Position numbers and translations under genes: made by a program. The notes under the pieces are model-generated. The model did not search any database, was not told where the DNA came from, and saw nothing but the letters and a program-made list of their open reading frames with translations. This document shows, piece by piece, positions 50,780 to 58,565 of a stretch of DNA of 63,233 nucleotides (positions within the stretch are counted from its first letter, which is position 1; each line of letters starts with the position of its first letter). Origin of the DNA: Primorskyibacter aestuariivivens (GTDB lineage: Bacteria; Pseudomonadota; Alphaproteobacteria; Rhodobacterales; Rhodobacteraceae); assembly GCF_028023675.1 (NCBI RefSeq), contig NZ_JAQIOZ010000025.1, positions 1 to 63,233 of the forward strand, given 5' to 3'.

Positions 50780-51948
50780 TCAATCTCCCTGATCGTAAAA
50801 TCCATGAACGCGCCCTCGGCCATACGCGCACTGGCCTGAGCCAGCTCTTCGGCGGAAAGGACGCGGGTGCGCGCCGCCTGAAGCCGGATGCGGGCGGCGA
50901 CGAGGCGCACCAGTTCGGCGCGGGCATAGGTGTTGAGCGCCATGCTCTCCTGCACATCTTCTGTCTCGGAAATCCGCTCGACGATATCGCGGATGCGCAG
51001 GGCGGCCTGACGGATCGCTTGGGGCGAGTTGTTGCCGTAGACCGCGGCCCCATGGCCCGTGAGTGAAAGATTTGCATTGGCGAGAAGCGCGGGGTCGATG
51101 GTGCCAAGTGCCTCGATGCCCCCGATGCGGCTGAGGTAGAGATTGTAGCGTTCGGGGATGACCTGAACGTAGTGCTGGGTCTCGGCAAAGGGTGGGACGC
51201 CGCCATACTCGAACACCCTGCCGGGTCCCGCGTTATAGGCGGCGAGCGCGTTGATGATATTGCCATCGAAGGTGTTCAGTTGCGTCGCGAGATACCGCGC
51301 GCCGCCATGTACCTGCAGATAGGGGCTGTCGTAATATTCCGGGTTGATGCCGAGATCGCTGGCCGTGCCAGGCATGATCTGGGTGAGACCATAAGCGCCA
51401 ACGGGAGACCGTGCCCCAATGGTGAAACGGCTTTCCTGCCAGATGAGCGCTTGCAGCAACGCGCGCCACTGGACGGGTGAGAGCCCTGCGCGGCCAACTC
51501 CCGCAAAGCCGCTGGTTTCCTGGGCGACGCGGATGATGAGCTGCTCGATGTTCTCGGCGGCGTCGCCGAACATCTGCGCACCGCCGGGATTGGGGTCGAT
51601 GTCGGCATTGTCATAGACCGCCTCGACTGACCGGGCCGGATCCCCGCTGCCGCTTTCCAGCCCCGAGACCATAGCCGGCAAGCCCTGCCCGCCGAAGCTG
51701 GTCTGGGCATCGAGGATGCGTTGCAGGGTTTCCAGCTGCTCCCGTTCGATCTCGGCAATGAGTTCGCGCGCGGCAAGCTTGTCCGCCTGAACGGCCAAGT
51801 CAGCCTCGCGATCGCCAGTCTCGACGATGTCACGCGCGGTCAGCCCACTGTCATTGGTCGGCACGCCTTGAGACAAGGCGAGACCGGGCAGCAGGCAAAG
51901 TGCCAGGATATGAGGCAGGCTAGACTTCAATGTCGCCCTCCGGCGCAT
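50776..51948 (-). CDS. Lytic transglycosylase (VirB1-like), first of two
   Basis: A 390-residue protein with a signal peptide (LPHILALCLLPGLALSQG) and a soluble lytic transglycosylase domain in the middle: LLQALIWQESRF contains the catalytic Glu, followed by GAYGLTQIMPGTASDLGINP, GGARYLATQLNTF and [15 protein letters not shown] helical C-terminal extension of about 110 residues is unusual. The domain opens peptidoglycan for channel assembly. A second, shorter transglycosylase lies at 55115-55867. Confidence 0.88.
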   Translation of the reverse strand: MRRRATLKSSLPHILALCLLPGLALSQGVPTNDSGLTARDIVETGDREADLAVQADKLAARELIAEIEREQLETLQRILDAQTSFGGQGLPAMVSGLESGSGDPARSVEAVYDNADIDPNPGGAQMFGDAAENIEQLIIRVAQETSGFAGVGRAGLSPVQWRALLQALIWQESRFTIGARSPVGAYGLTQIMPGTASDLGINPEYYDSPYLQVHGGARYLATQLNTFDGNIINALAAYNAGPGRVFEYGGVPPFAETQHYVQVIPERYNLYLSRIGGIEALGTIDPALLANANLSLTGHGAAVYGNNSPQAIRQAALRIRDIVERISETEDVQESMALNTYARAELVRLVAARIRLQAARTRVLSAEELAQASARMAEGAFMDFTIREIE

Positions 51949-52087
51949 CTAAGGGCGTAAAGGTGCAATCAGGCGCGACAGGTGCCGTTGACGCGAGGAA
52001 TGTGAAGCAATTGGCCTGCGGTTCCTGGTACTGGGCGCAGGAGGCCAAAGCGCCGAGCGCGGTGAGAAGAAACAGGGTACGAATCAT
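51920..52087 (-). CDS. virB7: VirB7-like lipoprotein (55 residues)
   Basis: The gene begins with ATG at 52087, overlapping the virB4 stop (ATGA), and ends with TAG at 51920-51922 within the start region of the transglycosylase gene. The 55-residue peptide has a lipoprotein signal, FLLTALGALASC, with lipobox Cys17, and a short mature part with two more Cys (QANCFTF, PDCTFTPL). Size, lipobox and operon position fit VirB7, which caps the VirB9 ring in the outer membrane. The overlaps on both sides make it very likely real. Confidence 0.78.
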   Translation of the reverse strand: MIRTLFLLTALGALASCAQYQEPQANCFTFLASTAPVAPDCTFTPLDAPEGDIEV

Positions 52088-54474
52088 GAAAGCCTCCAGA
52101 AGTCGGGGCGGTCGCGGTAATCGGCGCCGACGAGCGCCTCGCCTTTCTCCATGCCGCCGAGGATGGTGAGATTGGGCCCGAGAGCACTGAGATCGGCATC
52201 GACCACGATCGAGCCCTGATCGTCGCGGATCAGCGCCAAACGGCTGTTGCTGCCCGTGTTGAGAAGGACGTCGAGCTCCTTCTCCGTGAGGTTCAGCATG
52301 GCGTAATCCGCAGGCTGCGCGCGGATATTGGGCAGCAGGATCTGCGTCGGCACCGCCTCGATGATGGTCTTGCCGGTCCGGGTGCGCTCGAGCTGGCTCG
52401 CGTATTGCGTCATCATCACCGCGACGGTGTTCTGCTTGCGCGCGGTCACCAGCCAGTTCGACAGCCGCTCGGCGAAATACGCGTTGTCGAGTGCCTTCCA
52501 GGCCTCATCGATGATGATGATCGTGGGGCGCCGGTCCTCGATCTCGCGCTCGACCCGGCGGAAGAGATAGGAGAGGACCGCCATGCGTTCCTTTTCCGCT
52601 TCGCTGTCGAGAATGCCGGTGAGATCAAACCCCACGACATCGCCTTTGAGCGAAAACGTGTCCTCCAGAGCCTGCCCGAAGATCCAGCCGTAGCGGCCCT
52701 CTTCGGTCCACTCAAACAGGCGCTGATGCAGATCGCCGCCATCATCGGTGGAGACAAAGAGCGATGCGAAGTCTCGCCAGTTCCGCAGGGCCGGATTGGA
52801 AGCCTGCGCGTTCTGGCGCACGACTTCCTGGATGCGATTGGTCTGGGCGGGCGTGAGCGGCTTGTCAGCGCGGTAGAGCAGGGTGGCAAGCCAGTCCGAG
52901 AGCCAGGCGGTGCCGCGGGCATCGGTCTCTGTCCAGAGCGGGTTGAGGCCCGTGGGTTGACCGGCGTTCAGGGACGCGTAGCGCCCGCCATTTGCGCGGA
53001 CGGCCATCTCCATACCGAGGCGATAGTCGAAGACGAAGATCCGTGCGCCTGCGCGACGGGCTTGGGTCATCAGGAAGGCCGACAGCACCGATTTGCCTGA
53101 CCCGGGCCGCCCCATGATCAACGTGTGCCCGCTGGTGGGTTCTTTGTTGGGCGAACCCTGCTCGTGATAAGAAAACCTGTAGGCGCTTTGCTCCGGCGTC
53201 GGAAACAGGGTGATGACCTTGCCCCAGGGCACTTTGCTGGCCGGCTTGCCAAGCTGCGTCCGGTGGAACGCCGCGAAATCCGCGAAATTGCGATTGGTGA
53301 TGGCGCTGGCGCGCACGCGCTTTGGCTGGTTGCCGGGATGCTGGCTGAGGTAATGCGCCTTGGCGGCGACCCGTTCGCCGATCATCTTCACGCCCTCGGT
53401 GGCCGCGGCGTTGACGATCTCGGCGCTCAGGGTCTGCAGCTCGTCCAGCGTGTCGCAGAAGATCGTCACGACCAAATGGTGTTCACCAAAGCTCTGGCGT
53501 TTGGCCTCGAGATCATCGGCGGCGATGTCGAGCGCTTCCAAGAGCGAGAGGGCCGCATCCTGGCTGGCCTGCATCTGGCGCTTCTGTCGTTTGATCCGGC
53601 CCGCCATGAGGTTCGAATTGATCGGGGTGAAGGAATGCGTGACGATCATGTCGACCGGCAGGTTCAGCATGTCGAACATGGTGCAGGAGGTGGCCTCGGA
53701 GTATTCCCCGATGGTGAAGCTCTTGCCGTAGCGATGCCCCACGACGCCTTCGGAAAGCTCAAAATGATCCTCGAGGAAGGTCACGCGGGTGTTAGCGACG
53801 TTGAAGGACAGGAAGCCGTATGTATTGGCGGGATAGAGCGGCAGTTCTGTCCCCGTGTTGAGCGCCCCGAGAAAGCCGATGAGCTCGCCGCTCTTCGCGG
53901 AAAGGACGTGCGGGTTCAGCTCCGTCAGGCCCGAGAGGAAGACATTCACGGCCTCGCCCAGGCGGCGCAGGCGTTTCTGGGTTTCTTCCTTGAAGCGATC
54001 CGGCGCGCTGCGGTTGAGGAACGGCAGGAAACTCTTCGGGGGAGGGCGGTGGATCACCGTGAGCGTCAAGGTCTTGTCCCGCAGCCCGCTCGTCTCAAGC
54101 TTCTTGCGCCAAAGCCGGTCCACCTCGCCTGCGAAGCTGCCCTCGCACACCGGCTCCAGCTCCGGTGCGATGGCCTTGGAGACCTTGTGGACATAGTAGC
54201 TGAACTCCGGTCCCAATTGCGCGATGATCCGGGCAAAGAGCGCCGTCACCTTGTCGAGATAGGCATCGTCCGTCGTGTAGCTGTTGGCCCCGTCGAGGCG
54301 GATGCACTGGAAAAGCTCGTTCACCCGCGTCCGCACGGTCCGATCATCGACCAGGCTGACATATGGGAGCATATGCGCGAGACGGGTTTCTCGGGCATAC
54401 CAGTCCGGCGTCAGGGTGCGGGGATCGAGCGTTTCGTCCAGGGCTTCATTAGGGCGCATAGCTGTCCCCGCCAT
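52084..54474 (-). CDS. virB4: VirB4 ATPase
   Basis: A 796-residue ATPase (ATG 54474; ATG 54459 is also possible). The N-terminal half has the CagE/TrbE/VirB4 domain (VDDRTVRTRVNELFQCIRLD, LMAGRIKRQKRQMQASQDAA). The C-terminal half has Walker A GRPGSGKSVLSAFL, Walker B IIIIDEAWKALDN, and AVMMTQYASQLERTRTG motif. The largest energy provider of the channel. It overlaps virB3 and virB7. Confidence 0.93.
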   Translation of the reverse strand: MAGTAMRPNEALDETLDPRTLTPDWYARETRLAHMLPYVSLVDDRTVRTRVNELFQCIRLDGANSYTTDDAYLDKVTALFARIIAQLGPEFSYYVHKVSKAIAPELEPVCEGSFAGEVDRLWRKKLETSGLRDKTLTLTVIHRPPPKSFLPFLNRSAPDRFKEETQKRLRRLGEAVNVFLSGLTELNPHVLSAKSGELIGFLGALNTGTELPLYPANTYGFLSFNVANTRVTFLEDHFELSEGVVGHRYGKSFTIGEYSEATSCTMFDMLNLPVDMIVTHSFTPINSNLMAGRIKRQKRQMQASQDAALSLLEALDIAADDLEAKRQSFGEHHLVVTIFCDTLDELQTLSAEIVNAAATEGVKMIGERVAAKAHYLSQHPGNQPKRVRASAITNRNFADFAAFHRTQLGKPASKVPWGKVITLFPTPEQSAYRFSYHEQGSPNKEPTSGHTLIMGRPGSGKSVLSAFLMTQARRAGARIFVFDYRLGMEMAVRANGGRYASLNAGQPTGLNPLWTETDARGTAWLSDWLATLLYRADKPLTPAQTNRIQEVVRQNAQASNPALRNWRDFASLFVSTDDGGDLHQRLFEWTEEGRYGWIFGQALEDTFSLKGDVVGFDLTGILDSEAEKERMAVLSYLFRRVEREIEDRRPTIIIIDEAWKALDNAYFAERLSNWLVTARKQNTVAVMMTQYASQLERTRTGKTIIEAVPTQILLPNIRAQPADYAMLNLTEKELDVLLNTGSNSRLALIRDDQGSIVVDADLSALGPNLTILGGMEKGEALVGADYRDRPDFWRLS

Positions 54475-54727
54475 GAATGCTCCGGTTCCGAGTGGGCGGC
54501 GTCTCTTGCAATGCCGTCATCATCACGTCGATGAAGCGCGGATCCCAGTCGGCGGCCTTCCAGAGCACGGGATAGAGCAGGGCGGCGAAACCCAGCACCG
54601 CGATGTGCTGGACCCAGACGAACAAGAGCACCGAACCGAAGAGCCAGACCATCGCGTACATGATGGGCAGGCCCAGAAGCTTCGGCGGGCGCACGAGCCC
54701 GAGAAAGAGAGGCGCGCGCTCAGCCAC
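54449..54727 (-). CDS. virB3: VirB3 membrane protein
   Basis: A 92-residue protein starting with GTG at 54727, which overlaps the virB2 end by 8 bases. It has the VirB3 core: a short APLFLGLVRPPKLLGLPIMY segment, then two hydrophobic helices (AMVWLFGSVLLFVWVQHIAV, LGFAALLYPVLWKAA) and DPRFIDVMMTALQ. A longer open frame upstream within virB2 shows no coding character. Confidence 0.85.
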   Translation of the reverse strand: MAERAPLFLGLVRPPKLLGLPIMYAMVWLFGSVLLFVWVQHIAVLGFAALLYPVLWKAADWDPRFIDVMMTALQETPPTRNRSIHGGDSYAP

Positions 54728-55115
54728 CGGCAAAGACCGCGGCAACGATGGTGGGGGCGGCCGCGACACCGGCGATGCCGACCAGCACCCAGAGCGCCTG
54801 GCGCAGGTCGATGATGTTGAAGAACCAACTGAGGAAGACGCCGAGGACCGCGAGTGTGGCGATAACAACCCCAAGTGGCCCGGTCAGTGCATCGACAATG
54901 CCCTGCAACAGGCTCTGGATCGGGGAGAGGTCGATGCTTTGCGCAAGGGCGGGCTCGGCAATCAGCAGGAATAGCGCCAGCGAGGCGACAAAGAGGTTTG
55001 AAATCCAACTTGTTTGGAAAAAGCGGTATCGCCAATGCACTGCCGCGCTGCGCGCTCTCGTGACATTGCCGATAAGTTTTTTGAGGAATGATTTCCAAAA
55101 AGGTTGGGACATCAT
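54720..55115 (-). CDS. virB2: VirB2 pilin
   Basis: A 131-residue pilin precursor. A long N-terminal leader (about 58 residues) ends in a signal segment FVASLALFLLIAEPALAQS, with cleavage expected after ALA. The mature part has two hydrophobic helices, GIVDALTGPLGVVIATLAVL and LWVLVGIAGVAAAPTIVAAV, separated by a short polar loop, as in TraA/VirB2 pilins. It begins adjacent to the transglycosylase stop. Confidence 0.87.
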   Translation of the reverse strand: MMSQPFWKSFLKKLIGNVTRARSAAVHWRYRFFQTSWISNLFVASLALFLLIAEPALAQSIDLSPIQSLLQGIVDALTGPLGVVIATLAVLGVFLSWFFNIIDLRQALWVLVGIAGVAAAPTIVAAVFAGG

Positions 55116-55867
55116 TAATTTGATCCTTCCAATCGGGCCACGACGGCCATGACTCGGGCCACGTGGTTCTGGGTTTCTCGGTAAGGGGGAATGCCGCCGT
55201 ATTGGCGCACGGCGTCGGGTCCGGCGTTGTAGGCTGCAAGGGCAAGACGCGGATCGCCGAACTCGCGCAACATCATCGCGAGGTAGCGGGCGGAGCCGTC
55301 GAGGTTCTGCAGCGGATCACGCGGGTCGACGCCCAGATCACGCGCCGTCGCTGGCATCAATTGACCAAGGCCAATGGCACCTGCACTTGAAATCGCATCC
55401 TGCCGGTAGGCGCTCTCAACCTCGATATTGGCTCGATAGAGAGCCAGCCAATCCGTGACGGACAGTCCTGCGCGGCGCAAACCGGGATGGCCGGCATAGC
55501 GCAGGGCTGTTGCCTCAATGCCCAAGAGAACGTCTGCGCGGGGCAGGGGTGCTGGTTGGGCGAGTGCCGCAAACCTCAGCGAGTCAAGTTCGGAAGCTGC
55601 TTCAGTCTCACCAAGAATGGCCAAACCATCGGACGCCGATCCCAGACCAACGCCGTCATTGTAGTTTCGAGCAAAACCGCTCTGAGACCGCGACGGGGTC
55701 AGAGAGCCGTCGCTCTCCATGATCAGGACCATTTGCGCTGAGGCAGGTGCTGCGACCAGCCAGAGACAGACGAGGTTAGTTGCCAGTGCCCAAGTCTGAT
55801 GGGGCTTTGTCTGGCGGGGCGAGTTTATGCGTGCGGCTTGTACCCGCTTCAAGCGGCAGGTCGACAT
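55115..55867 (-). CDS. Lytic transglycosylase (VirB1-like), second
   Basis: A 250-residue protein with a signal segment ([18 protein letters not shown]) behind a longish basic N-terminus. The catalytic domain has [20 protein letters not shown] (Glu in VESAYR), [35 protein letters not shown] and [20 protein letters not shown]. The start at 55867 is the only ATG giving a full signal; it overlaps the upstream gene by 92 bases. TTG at 55852 or a non-standard start nearer the signal peptide is possible. It precedes virB2, the classical virB1 position. Confidence 0.82.
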   Translation of the reverse strand: MSTCRLKRVQAARINSPRQTKPHQTWALATNLVCLWLVAAPASAQMVLIMESDGSLTPSRSQSGFARNYNDGVGLGSASDGLAILGETEAASELDSLRFAALAQPAPLPRADVLLGIEATALRYAGHPGLRRAGLSVTDWLALYRANIEVESAYRQDAISSAGAIGLGQLMPATARDLGVDPRDPLQNLDGSARYLAMMLREFGDPRLALAAYNAGPDAVRQYGGIPPYRETQNHVARVMAVVARLEGSN

Positions 55868-56144
55868 GCGCAAAGCCAAGGCCAATGAAGAAAGACACCA
55901 CGCCGGAGATCGTCTTGAACTCGCGGATCTTGATATCGTTGTAGGTCGTCCGCGTGCGGGCGGTGACGAGGAGCTTTTCCACGCCGTCATCAGAGACAAC
56001 GCGCATGATCCAGACCCCGTAATAGCTGGGGCCTTTCTTATGTGCCGACTCCTGGCACAGGATTTCTGCGCTATAGCCGCTTTCCACGAGCTCGCGGAAC
56101 CTGGCTTCCGTAACCACATTTGGTGCTTCGATGTCCCAGTTCAT
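55776..56144 (-). CDS. Hypothetical protein at the head of the virB operon
   Basis: A 122-residue protein (ATG 56144; ATG 56156 is an alternative). It contains [40 protein letters not shown] and [20 protein letters not shown], a compact alpha/beta fold without recognised family. It is the first gene after the palindrome at 56209-56222 and overlaps the transglycosylase gene. It may be a regulator or an operon leader protein. Confidence 0.6.
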   Translation of the reverse strand: MNWDIEAPNVVTEARFRELVESGYSAEILCQESAHKKGPSYYGVWIMRVVSDDGVEKLLVTARTRTTYNDIKIREFKTISGVVSFFIGLGFAHVDLPLEAGTSRTHKLAPPDKAPSDLGTGN

Positions 56145-56208
56145 GGCCCGGCTCACGCTTTCTCCAATGGCGCGACCCTGGGCATTCCTACTTGAAGCCC
56201 AGAGTTAC

Positions 56209-56222
56209 GATAGTATACTATC
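56209..56222. promoter_or_regulatory. Perfect palindrome upstream of the virB operon
   Basis: GATAGTATACTATC is a 14-base perfect palindrome between the divergent genes at 56144 (minus) and 56313 (plus). On the minus strand it contains TATACT, which may be the -10 box, so a repressor bound there would block the virB promoter. The small helix-turn-helix gene at 56731 is a candidate for the regulator. Confidence 0.55.
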
Positions 56223-56312
56223 AACCGCAAGATATAATATCATGCTTTAGCTGTAGTTTGGTTACGCAAACACTAGTCACGGCCAGTGTCCGCGATCAAG
56301 GAGATAACAGGT

Positions 56313-56606
56313 TTGAGAAACCGCAGGTTGAGAGGCCAACACCTATTGCGGGCTGTACCGATACTCCTAGTTGTCCCTGGCGCGGGTTTCGCAGAGTCCT
56401 GCTTCGCCCCGGCCCGTCCTTTTCTGCCAAGCGATTCGCAGGCGGCGCGGGACTATGCGGACATCATCCGTGGCGATTTCGAAGACTACATCAAGGATAT
56501 CCAGAGTTACTTCCGCTGTCTAGATGAAGAGCGTGCCCGGGCTTTTGATGAAGCGCGCGCAGTCAGTGAAGACTACGGTCGGTTTCTGGAGCTGGTAGGG
56601 GATTGA
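56313..56606 (+). CDS. Secreted hypothetical protein
   Basis: A 97-residue protein beginning with TTG at 56313 behind GGAG (56300-56303); GTG 56286 is an alternative. The N-terminus is a signal peptide (LLRAVPILLVVPGAGFAESC). The mature part (SQAARDYADIIRGDFEDYIK, SYFRCLDEERARAFDEARA) is a helical hairpin with two Cys. It lies divergently from the virB operon and probably belongs to the transfer region. Function unknown. Confidence 0.6.
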   Translation: MRNRRLRGQHLLRAVPILLVVPGAGFAESCFAPARPFLPSDSQAARDYADIIRGDFEDYIKDIQSYFRCLDEERARAFDEARAVSEDYGRFLELVGD

Positions 56607-56670
56607 TGGTCCATCCGGTCTGCATCAGACTTGCACCCCATGGAAACAGGACGCCGATAACATCCTCAAA

Positions 56671-56687
56671 TATCTACTTTTTAGATA
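56671..56687. promoter_or_regulatory. Inverted repeat before the helix-turn-helix gene
   Basis: TATCTA (56671-56676) and TAGATA (56682-56687) are separated by 5 bases in an AT-rich stretch 44 bases before the gene at 56731. It may be the autoregulatory site of that HTH protein. Confidence 0.45.
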
Positions 56688-56730
56688 ACAGATTTCATCC
56701 GCTAGCGACGTCACAAAAGGTATGTGACGC

Positions 56731-56988
56731 GTGGCAAAAACAATCAGAAGCAAAGGGCAGGTGGCACTCTGCCAGGCGTTGGTCGACGCTCGGATCAAGG
56801 CAGGCCTTGGCCAAGATGAATTGGCGACCAAGCTCAGATGCCACCAATCCCTCATTGCCCGCCTTGAAAGCGGTCAGCGCCGGGTCGACGTTGTCGAGCT
56901 GGTCGTTCTGGCGCGCGCCATCGGCTTTGACCCGTTCGAGGTTCTGGCGATCGTTGAAGCCGCCACGGAGCCCGACCACAGGATTTAA
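56731..56988 (+). CDS. XRE-family helix-turn-helix regulator
   Basis: An 85-residue protein consisting mainly of one HTH: ALCQALVDARIKAGLGQDEL, ATKLRCHQSLIARLESGQRR and VDVVELVVLARAIGFDP. This is the Cro/CI type fold with the recognition helix at HQSLIARLE. No second domain. It lies near the virB operon head and is a plausible regulator of transfer genes through the palindromes at 56209 and 56671. Confidence 0.8.
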   Translation: MAKTIRSKGQVALCQALVDARIKAGLGQDELATKLRCHQSLIARLESGQRRVDVVELVVLARAIGFDPFEVLAIVEAATEPDHRI

Positions 56989-57157
56989 AGCCAATGAATT
57001 GTTGAGAAAACCGGAACCCATTTTCCCGGTCTGATGATCATTCTCTCATCGAGGACCAGGTAGCCAAAATCAACGAAGGCTGGTGCATGGTCGTAGTGAA
57101 CACTCTGCAACCACACGCCGCATTTCGCAGCGCCACAGTGCAGGAAGTCAGTAAACA

Positions 57158-57385
57158 GTGAACGATGATAAGGGTGAGGGCGTCGCGATCGCCAATCTGA
57201 TCGGGACCGATGGGTGCAGTGTTGTTGGTTGGGTTTATCGCTGGAGTACAGGCTCACATGCGGTGATGTGGGACGTCCAAGGGCCCCAGCCGGTATCGGA
57301 AACCCGGCCGGATATAAGTGACGAACAGAAGCAAGAAATCGACTTCGATGCGCTGACGAGGATCGGAAGAAGCGACGACAGGTGA
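57158..57385 (+). CDS. Small hypothetical protein, doubtful
   Basis: A 75-residue frame beginning with ATG at 57158. The sequence (VAIANLIGTDGCSVVGWVYR, ISDEQKQEIDFDALTRIG) is protein-like, with an acidic end. No good ribosome-binding site is visible and no family is recognised. It lies in a loosely packed region between the HTH gene and a convergent gene. Confidence 0.35.
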   Translation: MNDDKGEGVAIANLIGTDGCSVVGWVYRWSTGSHAVMWDVQGPQPVSETRPDISDEQKQEIDFDALTRIGRSDDR

Positions 57386-57505
57386 ACAGAGCGAACCCGC
57401 AGTGTTTGCCGAAACGCCAAACAGCATGTGGACCGCGACGCGTATGCGGTGCGGTCGTACACGCCAAAGAAGCCGTCTTCCGAGACAAATCTACGTGGCG
57501 GCAGG

Positions 57506-58261
57506 TCAGTAGTTCACCTGCTCGAACCCGTAGTTGCCCTCATAGTCACGCCAATCGACGAAGACGGATCGGTGATAAATGCCAGGGCAATGCTCGCCCC
57601 AGCGTTCAAGACCTACGTGAGCCGAAGGAAGGGCAGTGACGGAAGACCTTTGCCACGCGAAGTCACCTTGGGTCCCATATGTGCCGAGGACCACGGTCGC
57701 ACTTCGGTTGCAATCCCCATCTCGCCCGGATTCGTGCTGGCGGGCATAGCGAACGTCAAAGACGCGGATGGACCGCACAAAATTGAACTCCGGACCGCTG
57801 ATATCGATATCAGCACGATCCTGAACAAGGCGAAGCACGAAGTCTGCTGGAATGCCGCCCGTTCCGGTTTCTGGAGAGCGCCAAACGGCATTTGTTGATT
57901 TTGTTTGGACGGCAACATCATTGCCTGGAAACGATTGGTGGGGCGAATAGTCCTTGGCGTGAAACAAGGTTTCGAAGATCCGGCCTACATTGCTCGGATG
58001 CCGTTCGGTCTCATAAGATGCGCCCATAGGACAGCGCCAAATCTGCAGTGGTGGTTCCACAGGCCATGGCGTGATGCGACGAATAAACTCGGCGCGGGCA
58101 CGGCTGCAAGGCACGGAAGCGGGCCAACCCCCGGACAGACAGAGGAGGATTGCGCAGTCGATTGGGTAGGTTTGAGCCTTTGTGATGCTCGGCAGCCAAC
58201 CAGCCGCTAAAGTGATTGCTGCGGTTAGGCATAGCGACAGTCTCTTGAGTTGAAAGCGCAT
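57506..58261 (-). CDS. Secreted conserved-type hypothetical protein of the transfer region
   Basis: A 251-residue protein starting MRFQLKRLSLCLTAAITLAA, a signal peptide, followed by YPIDCAILLCLSGGWPASVP, a Cys-rich segment and ARAEFIRRITPWPVEPPLQI then WRCPM. This block recurs in proteins encoded near T4SS genes of Rhodobacterales, from memory of such regions; no function is assigned. An opposite-strand frame at 57428-57898 is judged a shadow since it lacks such motifs. ATG 58261 is chosen since it begins the signal peptide. An AT-rich promoter region lies upstream. Confidence 0.7.
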   Translation of the reverse strand: MRFQLKRLSLCLTAAITLAAGWLPSITKAQTYPIDCAILLCLSGGWPASVPCSRARAEFIRRITPWPVEPPLQIWRCPMGASYETERHPSNVGRIFETLFHAKDYSPHQSFPGNDVAVQTKSTNAVWRSPETGTGGIPADFVLRLVQDRADIDISGPEFNFVRSIRVFDVRYARQHESGRDGDCNRSATVVLGTYGTQGDFAWQRSSVTALPSAHVGLERWGEHCPGIYHRSVFVDWRDYEGNYGFEQVNY

Positions 58262-58288
58262 GGTAGGGGCCCCTTTGTCGGACACCAT

Positions 58289-58565
58289 CTTACCTTCAAT
58301 AATATACTAACGCAACATTAAGTAAATTTCACCCATAATGATGGTTATGTTAATAATATTGCACTTAACGGGGAAACCGAGAGTCTGTCTTATGTAACAT
58401 TACATGCATTTTGCCGCTGAAATTTAGGGCTGCCTGGGGTCTCAGCAGCTGTCAAGATTGCGGACGGAAGACCTGGGTGCGCTCTATCGTGAGAGTAAGA
58501 CGATCTATTTTGTGCTCTAAACCTTCGACTGATCTTGAATGTGATGGCGTGAACGGGTGCCTGCG
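58289..58565. promoter_or_regulatory. AT-rich regulatory region
   Basis: No gene. It holds CAATAATATACTAACGCA (58297-58314), nearly the same as the motif in the promoter at 16849-16866, and a partial inverse copy GTTAATAATATTG near 58349-58361. The two may form an operator for the minus-strand gene at 58261. The rest up to 58565 shows nothing further. Confidence 0.45.

Noticed and set aside
57428-57898. Plus-strand 156-codon frame
   Set aside because: Opposite to the signal-peptide-bearing gene at 57506-58261, which has a conserved-looking block; the plus frame has no such support.
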